Shown piece by piece: positions 1-8,592 of a DNA stretch of 64,000 nucleotides (its first letter is position 1; the number at the start of each line of letters is the position of its first letter). Source of the stretch: Hydrogenophaga flava NBRC 102514 (GTDB lineage Bacteria; Pseudomonadota; Gammaproteobacteria; Burkholderiales; Burkholderiaceae_C). The notes below the pieces were generated by a model, which was not told the origin of the DNA, searched no databases, and worked only from the letters and a program-made list of their open reading frames with translations. Position numbers and translations under genes: made by a program. Location: assembly GCF_001571145.1 (NCBI RefSeq), contig NZ_BCTF01000008.1, forward strand, positions 62,001 through 126,000. Reading direction: 5' to 3'.

Positions 1-1
1 C

Positions 2-70
2 GAAAAATTCAACAGAATCAAAGAGCTTGGTAACAAACCTCGCTTGACTTCGAAGCAAGGCTTCGCGTAA
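2..70 (+). CDS. C-terminal end of an unidentified protein (5' truncated by window edge)
   Basis: An open frame runs from the window edge to a TAA at 68-70. It encodes 22 residues ending in LTSKQGFA, rich in Lys and Arg. It ends 9 bases before the next start, which suggests the two genes lie in one operon. The fragment is too short to name a family. The reading frame could be fortuitous, so this is offered only as the likely tail of the upstream gene. Confidence 0.4.
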   Translation, partial: EKFNRIKELGNKPRLTSKQGFA

Positions 71-79
71 GCTGCGCCG

Positions 80-640
80 ATGCGTGTTATTTTTGTCGCT
101 GCTCTTCTCATGGGATGTGCCTTGTGCCAGGCCGCCCCGAGCGACCAAGAGCCCGACGAGATGGTGCGAATGCTGGAGGAGCGCGGTGTGATGGCCCGAC
201 TGGGTTCACAGCTCCAACAGGCCAGAAGCGACATGGGAGAACGCGCATCCGATCTGGTGGTGCGCGCCATGGGGTTCCTGGGTGTGCCCTACCGCTATGG
301 CGGCAACAGCGTGGACACCGGCTTCGACTGCAGCGGTCTCGTCCGGGCGGTCTATGAACAATCCTTCGGCAAGATCCTTCCCCGCCGGGCCGACCAGCAG
401 GCCGCTGCCACGGAGGTCATTGACCGCAGCGACCTCAAGCCCGGCGACCTGGTCTTCTTCAACACCATGAGACGCGCGTTCAGCCATGTCGGCATCTACC
501 TGGGCGAAGGCAAGTTCATCCACGCCCCACGCGCCGGAGGTGCGGTGCGTGTGGAAGACATGCGTGTGGCTTACTGGCAGACCCGGTTCAATGGTGCACG
601 CCGGGTGCCACTGAGCAGTCCGGACGCCGCCAGTCCCTGA
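80..640 (+). CDS. NlpC/P60 (C40) family peptidoglycan endopeptidase
   Basis: This 186-residue exported protein probably cleaves peptide stems of peptidoglycan in the periplasm. Residues 1-19 form a hydrophobic signal peptide (LLMGCALCQAA). The Cys in LLMGC could also act as a weak lipobox. The NlpC/P60 domain covers about residues 60-175. It has the catalytic Cys in FDCSGLV, the catalytic His in SHVGIYLG and the third polar residue in FIHAPRAGG. A short polar linker rich in Glu, Met and Arg precedes the domain. It lies 9 bases after the end of the preceding open frame and is followed by a strong hairpin shared with the convergent oxygenase gene. The family assignment is firm. The exact cell-wall bond cut is inferred. 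Confidence 0.9.
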   Translation: MRVIFVAALLMGCALCQAAPSDQEPDEMVRMLEERGVMARLGSQLQQARSDMGERASDLVVRAMGFLGVPYRYGGNSVDTGFDCSGLVRAVYEQSFGKILPRRADQQAAATEVIDRSDLKPGDLVFFNTMRRAFSHVGIYLGEGKFIHAPRAGGAVRVEDMRVAYWQTRFNGARRVPLSSPDAASP

Positions 641-683
641 TCCGGTTGTGGCTGGTGCCACACCACCTGCAGCGGGGACAGAT

Positions 684-720
684 CAGTAGAAAGGGCGCCA
701 CGAGGGCGCCCTTTCTACTG
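684..720. terminator. Bidirectional terminator hairpin
   Basis: A perfect 16-bp inverted repeat (684-699 with 705-720) with a 5-base loop lies between the convergent NlpC/P60 and oxygenase genes. The core is AGAAAGGGCGCC. A/T-rich outer stem bases make it usable from either direction, although no long T-run follows. Confidence 0.75.
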
Positions 721-733
721 GAATTCTGGCCGC

Positions 734-1582
734 TCAGCCCCGCTTCTGGATCGTGCGCTTGAAGTAGCGCTCGCGCACGCGGCGCGCCGTGCGCCAGAGC
801 ACCGGAGGCGCGAAATCCTGGCCCAGGCGCCACATCACGCCGGAGAAGCTCTCCTCCGGCCGCGACTTGAAGATCGTGGTGTGGATGCCGTCCGCTTCGC
901 CTTTCGGACGCCCGTTGGTGTAGTAATAGAGCGCCAGGGACTTGCGGGTCATGTCTTCCGGACAGTTCAGGGGATCTGGATGACCGTGGAAGGAGTCGCT
1001 GGTGGTGGTGAAGATCGCCAGGCGGTTGAACACCGGCAGGATCTTGTCGCCGCAGAACTTGGTGTCCTTGTCCCACAGCTCGAGGTAGCCACCGTACTCC
1101 TCTTTCCAGTCCTTGTTCAGGTACAGCAGGACGTTGATGCGGCGATCCAGGAAGGTGCTGTCGTGCTTGTTGAAGTCGGCGTGCAGCTTCAGCAGGCCTC
1201 CGCGACGGATCTGGTGCAGGCCGCCCCCGCGCAACAGCGGGTCGGGAATCAGATTGTCGATGCCGGTGAGTTTCTCGAGGAATTGCAGGAACGGGATCGA
1301 GTGGAACTGGTAGAACAGCTGACGGGTCACAGGGCCGAACTGGGTTTCGTCCGCGCACACCAGCTTGATCTCGGTCTGGCGGTTGTAGTTGTGCCAGTCG
1401 ATATCGGCGGGCTTCGGAAACTCCGCCAGCACGGCCTCGGCCACATCCGGTGGCAGAAAGTTGTCCAGGTGGATGTGGGGGAAAGGATCGCCATTGGCGT
1501 ACCGATCCGCGTTATCCGCAGCCAGTTGAAGGTACTTGGGATCGTCAAACACAAAACGATCGCTCAGATCCACGGTGGACAT
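734..1582 (-). CDS. 2OG-Fe(II) oxygenase (prolyl 4-hydroxylase-like)
   Basis: This is a 282-residue non-heme iron dioxygenase that would oxidise a substrate with 2-oxoglutarate and O2. The iron ligands are visible as HADF (His and Asp near residues 134 and 136) and a distal His in SFHGHPDP. The 2OG-binding Arg is likely the one in TRKSLALYYY. The longer frame opens upstream, but a GAGGAG ribosome-binding site sits 9 bases before the ATG at 1582, or 3 bases before an ATG at 1588, so one of these is the real start. Such enzymes occur in Comamonadaceae near cell-surface genes. The substrate (protein, sugar or small molecule) cannot be told from the sequence. Confidence 0.85.
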   Translation of the reverse strand: MSTVDLSDRFVFDDPKYLQLAADNADRYANGDPFPHIHLDNFLPPDVAEAVLAEFPKPADIDWHNYNRQTEIKLVCADETQFGPVTRQLFYQFHSIPFLQFLEKLTGIDNLIPDPLLRGGGLHQIRRGGLLKLHADFNKHDSTFLDRRINVLLYLNKDWKEEYGGYLELWDKDTKFCGDKILPVFNRLAIFTTTSDSFHGHPDPLNCPEDMTRKSLALYYYTNGRPKGEADGIHTTIFKSRPEESFSGVMWRLGQDFAPPVLWRTARRVRERYFKRTIQKRG

Positions 1583-1703
1583 GTCCATGCGCTCCTCGGG
1601 AAGGGGTCGGGTCAATCCGACAAACCCATCGATGCTAGGTTGCAAGACTTAAGGTGCGTTTAAGTCTTCAGTTGCCTGGACCTGCCGCATCTTTGTTCAG
1701 ATA

Positions 1704-3872
1704 TCAAACTGGGGATGTGGGCACCTGCGGCAGCGCAATGCAGAACGTGGCGAGCTCACCGCCGTGGCGGTGCACGATGCGCTGCACCGTCGCCAGACCG
1801 ATGCCGATGCCGGGAAACTGGTCATCCCGGTGCAGCCGCTGGAACGGTTGGAACAGGCGGTTCGCGTGGGCCATGTCGAAGCCCGCACCGTTGTCCGAGA
1901 CGCAGATGCCATGCAGCCCATTGAGGTCCCCCGCATACACACGGATCTCTGGGTCCGGCGTTGAGCCGGTGTACTTCCAGGCGTTGTCCAGCAGATTGGT
2001 CATCACCGAGGCCAGCATGCGTTCGTCACCGGTGACCTCCAACCCGTCCTCGACAAAGGTGCGCACCTGCCGACCGGACTCATCGGCCAGCTGTGTCAGT
2101 CGCTGGCGGGCCAGCGCGGAGAGATCCACCCGGTCGTGGCGCAGCTCCCCACGGCTGCTTTTTGACAGCGCCAGGATGCCTTCGATCAGCTGGCCCATGC
2201 GCGCGGCTGACTGGTGAATCCGATCCAGATAGACCTTGGCCTGGTCGGGCAGGGTCCCTCCAAAATCCTCCTGCAGTGCCTGCGAGTAGCCGCTGAGCGC
2301 CCGCAATGGCGCGCGCAGGTCGTGGGAGACCGCATAGGCGAAGGTCTCCAGTTCCCGGTTGGCGGCGCTGAGTTCGGCGGTGCGCTCGGAGACGCGGACC
2401 TCCAGCGTGGTGTTCATCTCCCGCAGCGTGGCTTCGGCCGACTTGAGCGCGTCGATGTCGGTGTGGGTGCCCAGCATGCGCAGCGGCCTGCCGTCCGCGG
2501 ACCGCTGCTCGATCTGTCCCAGGGACAGAATCCACTTCCAGCGCCCGTCCTGGGTGCGCAGGCGGAACTCGACGCGGAACGCCTCCTGGCGACCCGCGAG
2601 GTAGTCCTCCAGCAAGCGGAGAATGCGGGCCTGGTCATCGGGGTGGAGCCGTTCGCGCAACGATGCAAGGGACTCCCGGAAATCCGCGGGGTCGTAGCCG
2701 AGCATGGCTGCGTACTCAGGACTTACGGTGGCTTCACCGGTGTCCAGGTTGAGGTCGTACAACCCCTGACTGGCTGCAGCCAGGGCCAGGCGCAGCCGTT
2801 CCTCGCTGTCGTGCAGGGCCATCTCCGTGGCCCGCCGGCCACTGATGTCGAGAAAGGTCACCGCGCAGAGGCCCTCGCCCGCCCGAAACGCGGACACCGA
2901 TAAGAAAGTGCCCAGCCGCTCGGACCCCTGCTCGAACTGCCGCGGTTCGCCCGTCAGGGCCACCCGGCCGTAGGTGCCGATCCAGTCCGCTTCGTCGTCC
3001 TCGATACCCGGCAGAACCTGCGTCAGCCGTTGCCCCGTGACCTGTGCCAGGTCCAGACCCGTGACTTCGGCCAGATGCCGGTTGGCGGCGAGAATCACCA
3101 GATCAACCGGTCTGCCCTGCCCGTCCTGCACCAGTTCGAACAGCACAAAGCCTGTGTTCATGTTCTCGAACAGCGAGCGGTAGCGGGCCTCGGACTCGAT
3201 CAGCCGCTGCTTGGCCTGTGTGCGTTCGGTGATGTCGCGTGAGATGCCGAAGGTGCCCCGGATGTGTCCCTGCGCATCGCGCAGCGGTCCCTTGGTGGCC
3301 AGAAACACCCTCGATCCCTCTGCCGTGTCGAGGCGCTCCTCGTTGGTCTCCACGCGGCCTGACGCCAGCACCCGCCGGTCGATGGCCCGGATCAGGTCCG
3401 CCTGTTCGACCGGGAAAGCAGCCCCGTCATCCTGGCCAAGCAAGGCGCTGGCAGGACGCCCCATGTAGCGGGACGCAGCGTCGTTGACCAGGAGATAGCG
3501 GCCCTGCTCGTCCTTGGCGAAGATGGCGTCGCTGGAGCTCTGGGCAATCGCGGTCAGCAGCTCCAGGGCCTGGGCCTTTTCTTCGGCCTGTGCCTTTTCC
3601 CGCCGATGGGAAGCGTTCAGCCGCCCGACCAGCCGACGGACCAGCACATACAGCAGCAGGGTGGTGACCAGGACGAAGAGCCAGCCTTTGAGCATGCTGG
3701 CCTGCACGAGGGAATCAGGGTCGTGCCACAGCAGGCCCATGGCGCGGTCCGAAAGCAGAATCCAGAGACCCGCAAACGCGGCATACACCAGCGCCACCCG
3801 CAGAGCACCCTGCGCCAGGTTGATTCGTTCGTTGGATGTGTTCACTGGAATCCGGGTCGATGAAGCCGCCAC
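1704..3872 (-). CDS. Membrane-anchored multi-PAS sensor histidine kinase (orphan)
   Basis: This 722-residue sensor kinase has two N-terminal membrane helices (about residues 22-41 and 60-82) with a short periplasmic loop. Three PAS/PAC units follow, around residues 100-220, 225-345 and 355-475. A coiled-coil linker leads to a HisKA domain with the phospho-acceptor His in AVSHDLRAPLRAL. The HATPase has an N box (NLLDNAWKYTG), a G1 box (DNGAGFD) and a G2 box (PGIGIGLATV). The end is unusual. After HRHGGE the protein goes straight to LATFCIALP, about ten residues shorter than typical relatives, so the usual small GxGATF loop is missing. The start used is GTG with no clear Shine-Dalgarno. No response regulator lies beside it. 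Confidence 0.88.
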   Translation of the reverse strand: MAASSTRIPVNTSNERINLAQGALRVALVYAAFAGLWILLSDRAMGLLWHDPDSLVQASMLKGWLFVLVTTLLLYVLVRRLVGRLNASHRREKAQAEEKAQALELLTAIAQSSSDAIFAKDEQGRYLLVNDAASRYMGRPASALLGQDDGAAFPVEQADLIRAIDRRVLASGRVETNEERLDTAEGSRVFLATKGPLRDAQGHIRGTFGISRDITERTQAKQRLIESEARYRSLFENMNTGFVLFELVQDGQGRPVDLVILAANRHLAEVTGLDLAQVTGQRLTQVLPGIEDDEADWIGTYGRVALTGEPRQFEQGSERLGTFLSVSAFRAGEGLCAVTFLDISGRRATEMALHDSEERLRLALAAASQGLYDLNLDTGEATVSPEYAAMLGYDPADFRESLASLRERLHPDDQARILRLLEDYLAGRQEAFRVEFRLRTQDGRWKWILSLGQIEQRSADGRPLRMLGTHTDIDALKSAEATLREMNTTLEVRVSERTAELSAANRELETFAYAVSHDLRAPLRALSGYSQALQEDFGGTLPDQAKVYLDRIHQSAARMGQLIEGILALSKSSRGELRHDRVDLSALARQRLTQLADESGRQVRTFVEDGLEVTGDERMLASVMTNLLDNAWKYTGSTPDPEIRVYAGDLNGLHGICVSDNGAGFDMAHANRLFQPFQRLHRDDQFPGIGIGLATVQRIVHRHGGELATFCIALPQVPTSPV

Positions 3873-3984
3873 GACAAGCTCGGGCGAACTTACCCGTCCG
3901 GGCCCCGGCTTACAACCCGGCGGCGCAAAGAACGCGAAAAAAGACCGTTCGCCCGATGTGATCCGAAGGCCCGATGCTGGCGCG

Positions 3985-5658
3985 TCAGGCCAACGCGTCG
4001 CTGACAGGCTGCACCAGCAACAGCCAGTCGCTGTCGCCGGCCGCGTTCCTGGCCGGCGGCGTCACATGCAGCCGGCCACCCCGCAGATCGAGGCGCAAGG
4101 GGTGCGCCTCGAAGTTGGTCGGATCGACCCAGCAACCTTTGAGCGGCGCTGTCAGCCGGTGGACGCCGAGCGCGAAGCCTTTGCTATCGACCGTGTAGGC
4201 GAGCAAGGTGGAGCGGGCTTCTGCCACTCCCACGGCGATGGGAGCTGGCGACGTGGGCCGCCAGCCGAGCTTCAGAAGCAGCCTCTGCAGGCGCCTGCTG
4301 CGCGGCAGGAAGGACTGGCGCCCCTCGGCTGGCGGCAGTGGCACGAAGTCGTGCCATGGCAGGGTAGCGAGAAAAGACCGGGCCAGGCCGATCTGGCGGG
4401 CGCCGGGCAACTGCATCGCCTGCGACCACGGCAGGTTCCCCCAGCAGGACCCGGAGGGCGACGGGCCGAACGGCCGCTGCTCCGTGTTGACCTGCCAGAT
4501 CCCGTTGGCGCCATAGGTGTGCCCGGCCAGGCCGCTGTTGAGCGCGTGCGCCCAGAACGCCTCGCGCACGTCGCGGGCTGTGACGGTGGGGTTGATGTCC
4601 AGCGCCTCGTACCGGGACTCTCCGCTGATCACCGGCATGACCGGTCCCGCGCTCCAGCCCTCCTGCGCGCGCCGCGCGTGGTGCAGCGTGGGCTGCCCGT
4701 GACCGGTCTGCTGCATCTCGAAGTCGAGCAACCCCGCATCCGCGACCGATTCGCGGGCGCTCGTGATCGGGTGCGTGGAGATCATGCGGCCGAAAGCATT
4801 GAGGCGGCGCATCTCGCGGATCACCTCGGTCCATTCGGTGCGCAGCCGGGCCCGGGAGGCGTCCTTCTGCAGGTGTCCCTCCAGATACCACGGCATGGTC
4901 TGCTCGCCGGCAGCCACCCACACCACGGGCAGCGCCCCCCAACGCGCGATCAGGTGGCGCCAGTGCCGCTGCATGTTCTCCAAGCCGATCATGGGCAGGT
5001 AGTAGCCCCAGGCGCCCAGAATGCACGGCACCAGACCTTGCTCGACCAGGTGAAACACCCGCTGGTCCGCCTCGTCGAAAAAGGCCGGGTTGATCCCGCT
5101 CAGGTCGGTCTCCCAGCTGAAGCCACTGGCGCTGCGACCCCGTTCGTCGAACAGCGGCATGTCCGGGTGCAGACCGGCGACGAGCTGGATCAGGTTGAAC
5201 CCACACTCCTTGCGGTTGCGCGCCAGCGCCTGGAAATCATCCGGCCGGGAGAGGCGTCCGCACAGCCCCATCCACCAGGTGTCGCCCAGCCAGAAGAACG
5301 GCGTGCCGTCGGCGTGGCAGAAGTGCCGCCGGTCCTCGGCGACCCGGATGCCACCGTGCCGGTAGAGCGGGTTGTCACCGCGGTAGGCCGTGACCTCCAC
5401 CGCACCGACCTGGCCATGCAGACCCGCATTGCCCGCGTCGCTGCAGCGGGTGGTGAAGCTGTGGATGCCCGCCTCGGCACTGGCGTAGCGGACACACCAG
5501 GTGTCCCCGCCACCCCAGAAAGCTGGCACCTCGACCACACGCTGGCTGGGCGAGACGAACACCACATCCAGCAGCAGATCCCTGAACGGCTCATCGTAGG
5601 AGACGCTCGACTGGAAGCGGATCTCGACCGCTTTGTTCTGATGTGTGCGAAGCGTCAT
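3985..5658 (-). CDS. DUF5060/DUF4038 glycoside hydrolase-like protein (GH140/apiosidase-like)
   Basis: This 557-residue protein has an N-terminal beta-sandwich-like segment (about residues 15-95) resembling DUF5060. A TIM-barrel-type domain follows with the family signature FFWLGDTWW near residue 120 and GFNLIQLVAGLHPD near 160. Acidic residues suited to catalysis occur in the barrel, for example VAAGEQTMPW and VISGESRYE. No signal peptide is visible, so it may act in the cytoplasm or be exported by another route. Its start overlaps the stop of the upstream RgpF-like gene by four bases (ATGA), so the two are translationally coupled. In a flippase cassette it may trim or modify a surface glycan. 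The substrate is unknown. Confidence 0.75.
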   Translation of the reverse strand: MTLRTHQNKAVEIRFQSSVSYDEPFRDLLLDVVFVSPSQRVVEVPAFWGGGDTWCVRYASAEAGIHSFTTRCSDAGNAGLHGQVGAVEVTAYRGDNPLYRHGGIRVAEDRRHFCHADGTPFFWLGDTWWMGLCGRLSRPDDFQALARNRKECGFNLIQLVAGLHPDMPLFDERGRSASGFSWETDLSGINPAFFDEADQRVFHLVEQGLVPCILGAWGYYLPMIGLENMQRHWRHLIARWGALPVVWVAAGEQTMPWYLEGHLQKDASRARLRTEWTEVIREMRRLNAFGRMISTHPITSARESVADAGLLDFEMQQTGHGQPTLHHARRAQEGWSAGPVMPVISGESRYEALDINPTVTARDVREAFWAHALNSGLAGHTYGANGIWQVNTEQRPFGPSPSGSCWGNLPWSQAMQLPGARQIGLARSFLATLPWHDFVPLPPAEGRQSFLPRSRRLQRLLLKLGWRPTSPAPIAVGVAEARSTLLAYTVDSKGFALGVHRLTAPLKGCWVDPTNFEAHPLRLDLRGGRLHVTPPARNAAGDSDWLLLVQPVSDALA

Positions 5659-6818
5659 GCCTTGCTCCCGCCTGCCAGCTTTCGGGCTTCTTCGAGCATG
5701 GACGCATCGCCGTAGCGCTCAATCAGAGACACCGTGATCTGCGCCGTGGGCCTGCTCAGCCACATCGGCGACTTCTTCAGAAAGCCGAAGCCCTGTTCGG
5801 GCAATGACCAGTGCGGCAAGGCATAGGCCGGCCCGGTGGCGATGGTGGCCCAGAGAATGAAGCGGCGCAGCGTTGCAGCATCGACCGGTGCAGCCGACGG
5901 ACCGATCAGGGCCCGCTGTTCTTCGCGCAGCGCGGTGTCCTCGGGGATCACCAGGTTCACAGCCAGTTCGCGCAACTGGTCGGCGTCCATGCGTTCCAAG
6001 TGCTGATCGAACCGGGTGAGGTCCAGTGTCTGGGCATGGCGGTAGCCGCGATCAATGACCCAGCGGCTCAGACCGACCTCGCCGCGGCGGATGGTCTCCA
6101 GCTTGTCGGCTGTGAGCGTCAGGCCCTGCCAGAATTTGCGAAAGCCCGGGTCCTTCAGGATGCGCGCGCCGAACAGCAGAGCGAACGAGCAGTAGTGCAG
6201 ATGCGGCGCGCCCTCATCCGGCACCCAGGGCCGGCCGCGGCCGGGGTCTGCCAGATAGTCCAGCCAGCCGTCGTTGGAGACCGCGCCCGCCAAGTCCACA
6301 TCCAGCCGCTCGGCCTGCGCCAGCCAGTCTGCCGAGGCTGGCACCGGGAACCAGGCGGAATCGTTGACCAGCGACAGCTGATCGAGGTCCGGCAGCTGGT
6401 CAAGGGCCATCAGCACGCCCTCGCGGTAGGCGCCAAAGTCGTAGCCATAGTTGGGCCGCTCCACCAGCAGCCAGCACAGGGGCTGCAGACGTTCGCGCTC
6501 CTGCAGCGTGAGCGGCAAGTTGCTGACCACCAGCGGCGCAAAGCCCTTGCGCGCCAGGTAGGCCAGCGAGCCCAGGTGGGAGTCCTGCAGTCCGAGGCGC
6601 GGGTACATGACATACACCGCGCAGTGCCGGGTGGCCTCCAGGGCCCCTTCGGTGATGAGCACCTGGCGCCTGAGCCAATGGTCGTGCCACAGATTGCCGA
6701 ACCAGAGGTTGACGAGCAGGCCCGGTATCCGCCGTACACGCCCCCAGCGCCAGACCAGATGGTCCCGCAGGCGGGTGAGCCAGCGGCCGGCGGACTGCGC
6801 GCGCAAATCGGTCCCCAT
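5655..6818 (-). CDS. RgpF-like (rhamnan synthesis protein F family) polysaccharide protein
   Basis: This 387-residue protein resembles the rhamnan-synthesis F family. Characteristic stretches are CAVYVMYPRLGLQDSHLGSL (about residues 66-85), NYGYDFGAYREGV and LSLVNDSAWFPV. This family is glycosyltransferase-like and found in O-antigen and capsule loci. The protein has no membrane helix, so it is probably cytoplasmic and adds sugars to a lipid-linked glycan. It lies 15 bases downstream of the Wzx-type flippase and overlaps the next gene by four bases, forming a three-gene unit. The particular sugar and linkage cannot be read from the sequence. Confidence 0.75.
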   Translation of the reverse strand: MGTDLRAQSAGRWLTRLRDHLVWRWGRVRRIPGLLVNLWFGNLWHDHWLRRQVLITEGALEATRHCAVYVMYPRLGLQDSHLGSLAYLARKGFAPLVVSNLPLTLQERERLQPLCWLLVERPNYGYDFGAYREGVLMALDQLPDLDQLSLVNDSAWFPVPASADWLAQAERLDVDLAGAVSNDGWLDYLADPGRGRPWVPDEGAPHLHYCSFALLFGARILKDPGFRKFWQGLTLTADKLETIRRGEVGLSRWVIDRGYRHAQTLDLTRFDQHLERMDADQLRELAVNLVIPEDTALREEQRALIGPSAAPVDAATLRRFILWATIATGPAYALPHWSLPEQGFGFLKKSPMWLSRPTAQITVSLIERYGDASMLEEARKLAGGSKA

Positions 6819-6833
6819 GCTGCGTCGGACGGC

Positions 6834-8324
6834 TCAGGACACCGAGCGCCGGAGCATGGGCAGCACCAAGCGGTGGCCCAGCGGCGCGAACACCGCCACT
6901 TCCACCAGCCCCAGCAGCAGCAGACGCACGAACGGGTGCTGGCCCGCCACCCAGGGCAGGTGGTGCACGAACCACCATCCGAGGCCCGAGGCGCCGAGCA
7001 TCAGCAACAGCAGCAGACCTTCCATCCGCAGGTTGCGCAGACCCAGCTTCCAGCCCAGGTACTGGCTCGTGGCCCCGGTGACCACCTCGGCGCTCAGCAC
7101 GGCCAGCACGGCTGTCTCGATGGAGTAGTCGAACTGGAGGTAGACCCCGAGGAACGCCAGGAACGAGAGCACCTTGACCGCGCTCACCATGGCGATCCAT
7201 TGCGGCTTGCCCATGGCCATGAAGGCCGCGCCGTAGATGCCACTGAGACTGCTGAACCAGACCCCCATGGCCAGCAGCGGCAGAAAGTCGCCCCCCTTGA
7301 CGTAGCGGTCGTCGTAGGCCAGATCGAAAAAGCTGCTGGCCCCGGTCACCAGCAGGACCACCAGAAACGTCACCACCAGCATCAGTGGCACGCGGGTGCG
7401 CCGGAAGGCCTCCTGCAAGGGCACCCCGTGCTCCAGCATGCGCGAGTACCAGGGGAACACGATGGAGGACTGCAGCGTCCCCACCAGCACCGCCACCATC
7501 AGCGACAGGCTGGTGGCGATGGAATAGACGCCCACCTCCGCCAGCGGGAAGATGGCCGCCAGCAGCACGCGGTCGATCTGAAGCGCCAGGAACGAGATCA
7601 GCGTACTCAGGAACACCCACTTGCCGAAACCGAAGATCGCCTTCACCGAGTCCCGATCAAGCCGGAACCGGTCGGTCATGCCCGACAACATCGCGTACGA
7701 CAGCCAGACCCGCAGGCCACTGCTGACCACCCCGGCGATGGCCAGCGCGTACACCGAACGCAGGTACCAGGCCAGCCCCACCATCAGCACCGCGTTCAGC
7801 ACCTGCACCAGAATCTCGATCTTGGTCATGCCGGCGATGTCCATCCGCCGCGCTGCGGTGAGCATGCGCGAGGACTGGAAGCCGTCGGCGATGGCGCCGA
7901 AGGCCACCAGCGGAATCAGCCAGACCAGCTCGCGGGCCATCGGGTCGTTGGCGCCATAGATGTGCGCCATCGGCCAGGCCAGCGCCACGGCACAGGTGAA
8001 CAGCACCAGGCCCCGCATGACCTGCAGCGTCCACGCCGTCTGCAGGAACACCGGTTCGTCGCCGCGGGGGTTCTGCACCACGCTGGGCTTGAGCCCGATG
8101 TCGGAGAACATCGCCAGGCCCTGCATCACCGCCGACACCAGGGCCATCAGGGCAAAGGCTTCTTCAAACAGCAGCGCGGCCAGGGCGATGTTCGATACGA
8201 GCCGCAGAATCTGCCCGCCACCAAACGCAAAAACGATCCAGATCGTCCCGGTCTTCGCGCGGGCGGAGATGTGGGCCATCGAGGGCTGGCCGGTCTCTGC
8301 AACAGGTGTCACTGAGTCGGTCAC
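6834..8324 (-). CDS. Wzx-type oligosaccharide flippase (MOP superfamily)
   Basis: This 496-residue polytopic membrane protein has about 12-14 hydrophobic segments and would move lipid-linked oligosaccharide across the inner membrane. The family start region MAHISARAKTGTIWIVFAFG follows a short polar N-terminus. The open frame extends much further upstream, but a GGGGAG ribosome-binding site six bases before a GTG at 8324 fixes the likely start. ATG at 8279 is the alternative. The C-terminal part resembles polysaccharide biosynthesis C domains. It heads the cassette with the RgpF-like and DUF4038 genes, without a polymerase or ligase nearby. Confidence 0.85.
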   Translation of the reverse strand: MTDSVTPVAETGQPSMAHISARAKTGTIWIVFAFGGGQILRLVSNIALAALLFEEAFALMALVSAVMQGLAMFSDIGLKPSVVQNPRGDEPVFLQTAWTLQVMRGLVLFTCAVALAWPMAHIYGANDPMARELVWLIPLVAFGAIADGFQSSRMLTAARRMDIAGMTKIEILVQVLNAVLMVGLAWYLRSVYALAIAGVVSSGLRVWLSYAMLSGMTDRFRLDRDSVKAIFGFGKWVFLSTLISFLALQIDRVLLAAIFPLAEVGVYSIATSLSLMVAVLVGTLQSSIVFPWYSRMLEHGVPLQEAFRRTRVPLMLVVTFLVVLLVTGASSFFDLAYDDRYVKGGDFLPLLAMGVWFSSLSGIYGAAFMAMGKPQWIAMVSAVKVLSFLAFLGVYLQFDYSIETAVLAVLSAEVVTGATSQYLGWKLGLRNLRMEGLLLLLMLGASGLGWWFVHHLPWVAGQHPFVRLLLLGLVEVAVFAPLGHRLVLPMLRRSVS

Positions 8325-8507
8325 GCAGCACTCCCCGGCGCCACGTCTTGGGCAGCTTGCAATCGCACCATTGGATACATCACGGTTGGTTCTGGTGCTC
8401 GGGCAGGCACCCTGTTGCGCAGGCGAATGAAAAAGTTCAAACGCGCGAGGCAAATTATCGCGAAGATTTCCCCCCGGCCCCGACCGCACGAGTCGCCCGC
8501 AACAAAA

Positions 8508-8538
8508 CGCCCTCCGGAACACAGGGTCCCGGAGGGCG
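8508..8538 (-). terminator. Rho-independent terminator of aceE-aceF-lpdA
   Basis: A 10-bp inverted repeat (CGCCCTCCGG, 8508-8517, with CCGGAGGGCG, 8529-8538) is followed on the minus strand by TTTTGTT. It sits about 55 bases past the lpdA stop codon. Confidence 0.8.
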
Positions 8539-8592
8539 AATCGATTGGATTTTTCGACCAACCGCCAGGCTTCTGACGGTGGCCGACAAGGC

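Noticed and set aside
5811-8315. An 834-codon plus-strand frame rich in Gln, His and Arg
   Set aside because: Antisense of the flippase and RgpF-like genes. Low-complexity composition follows from codon bias.
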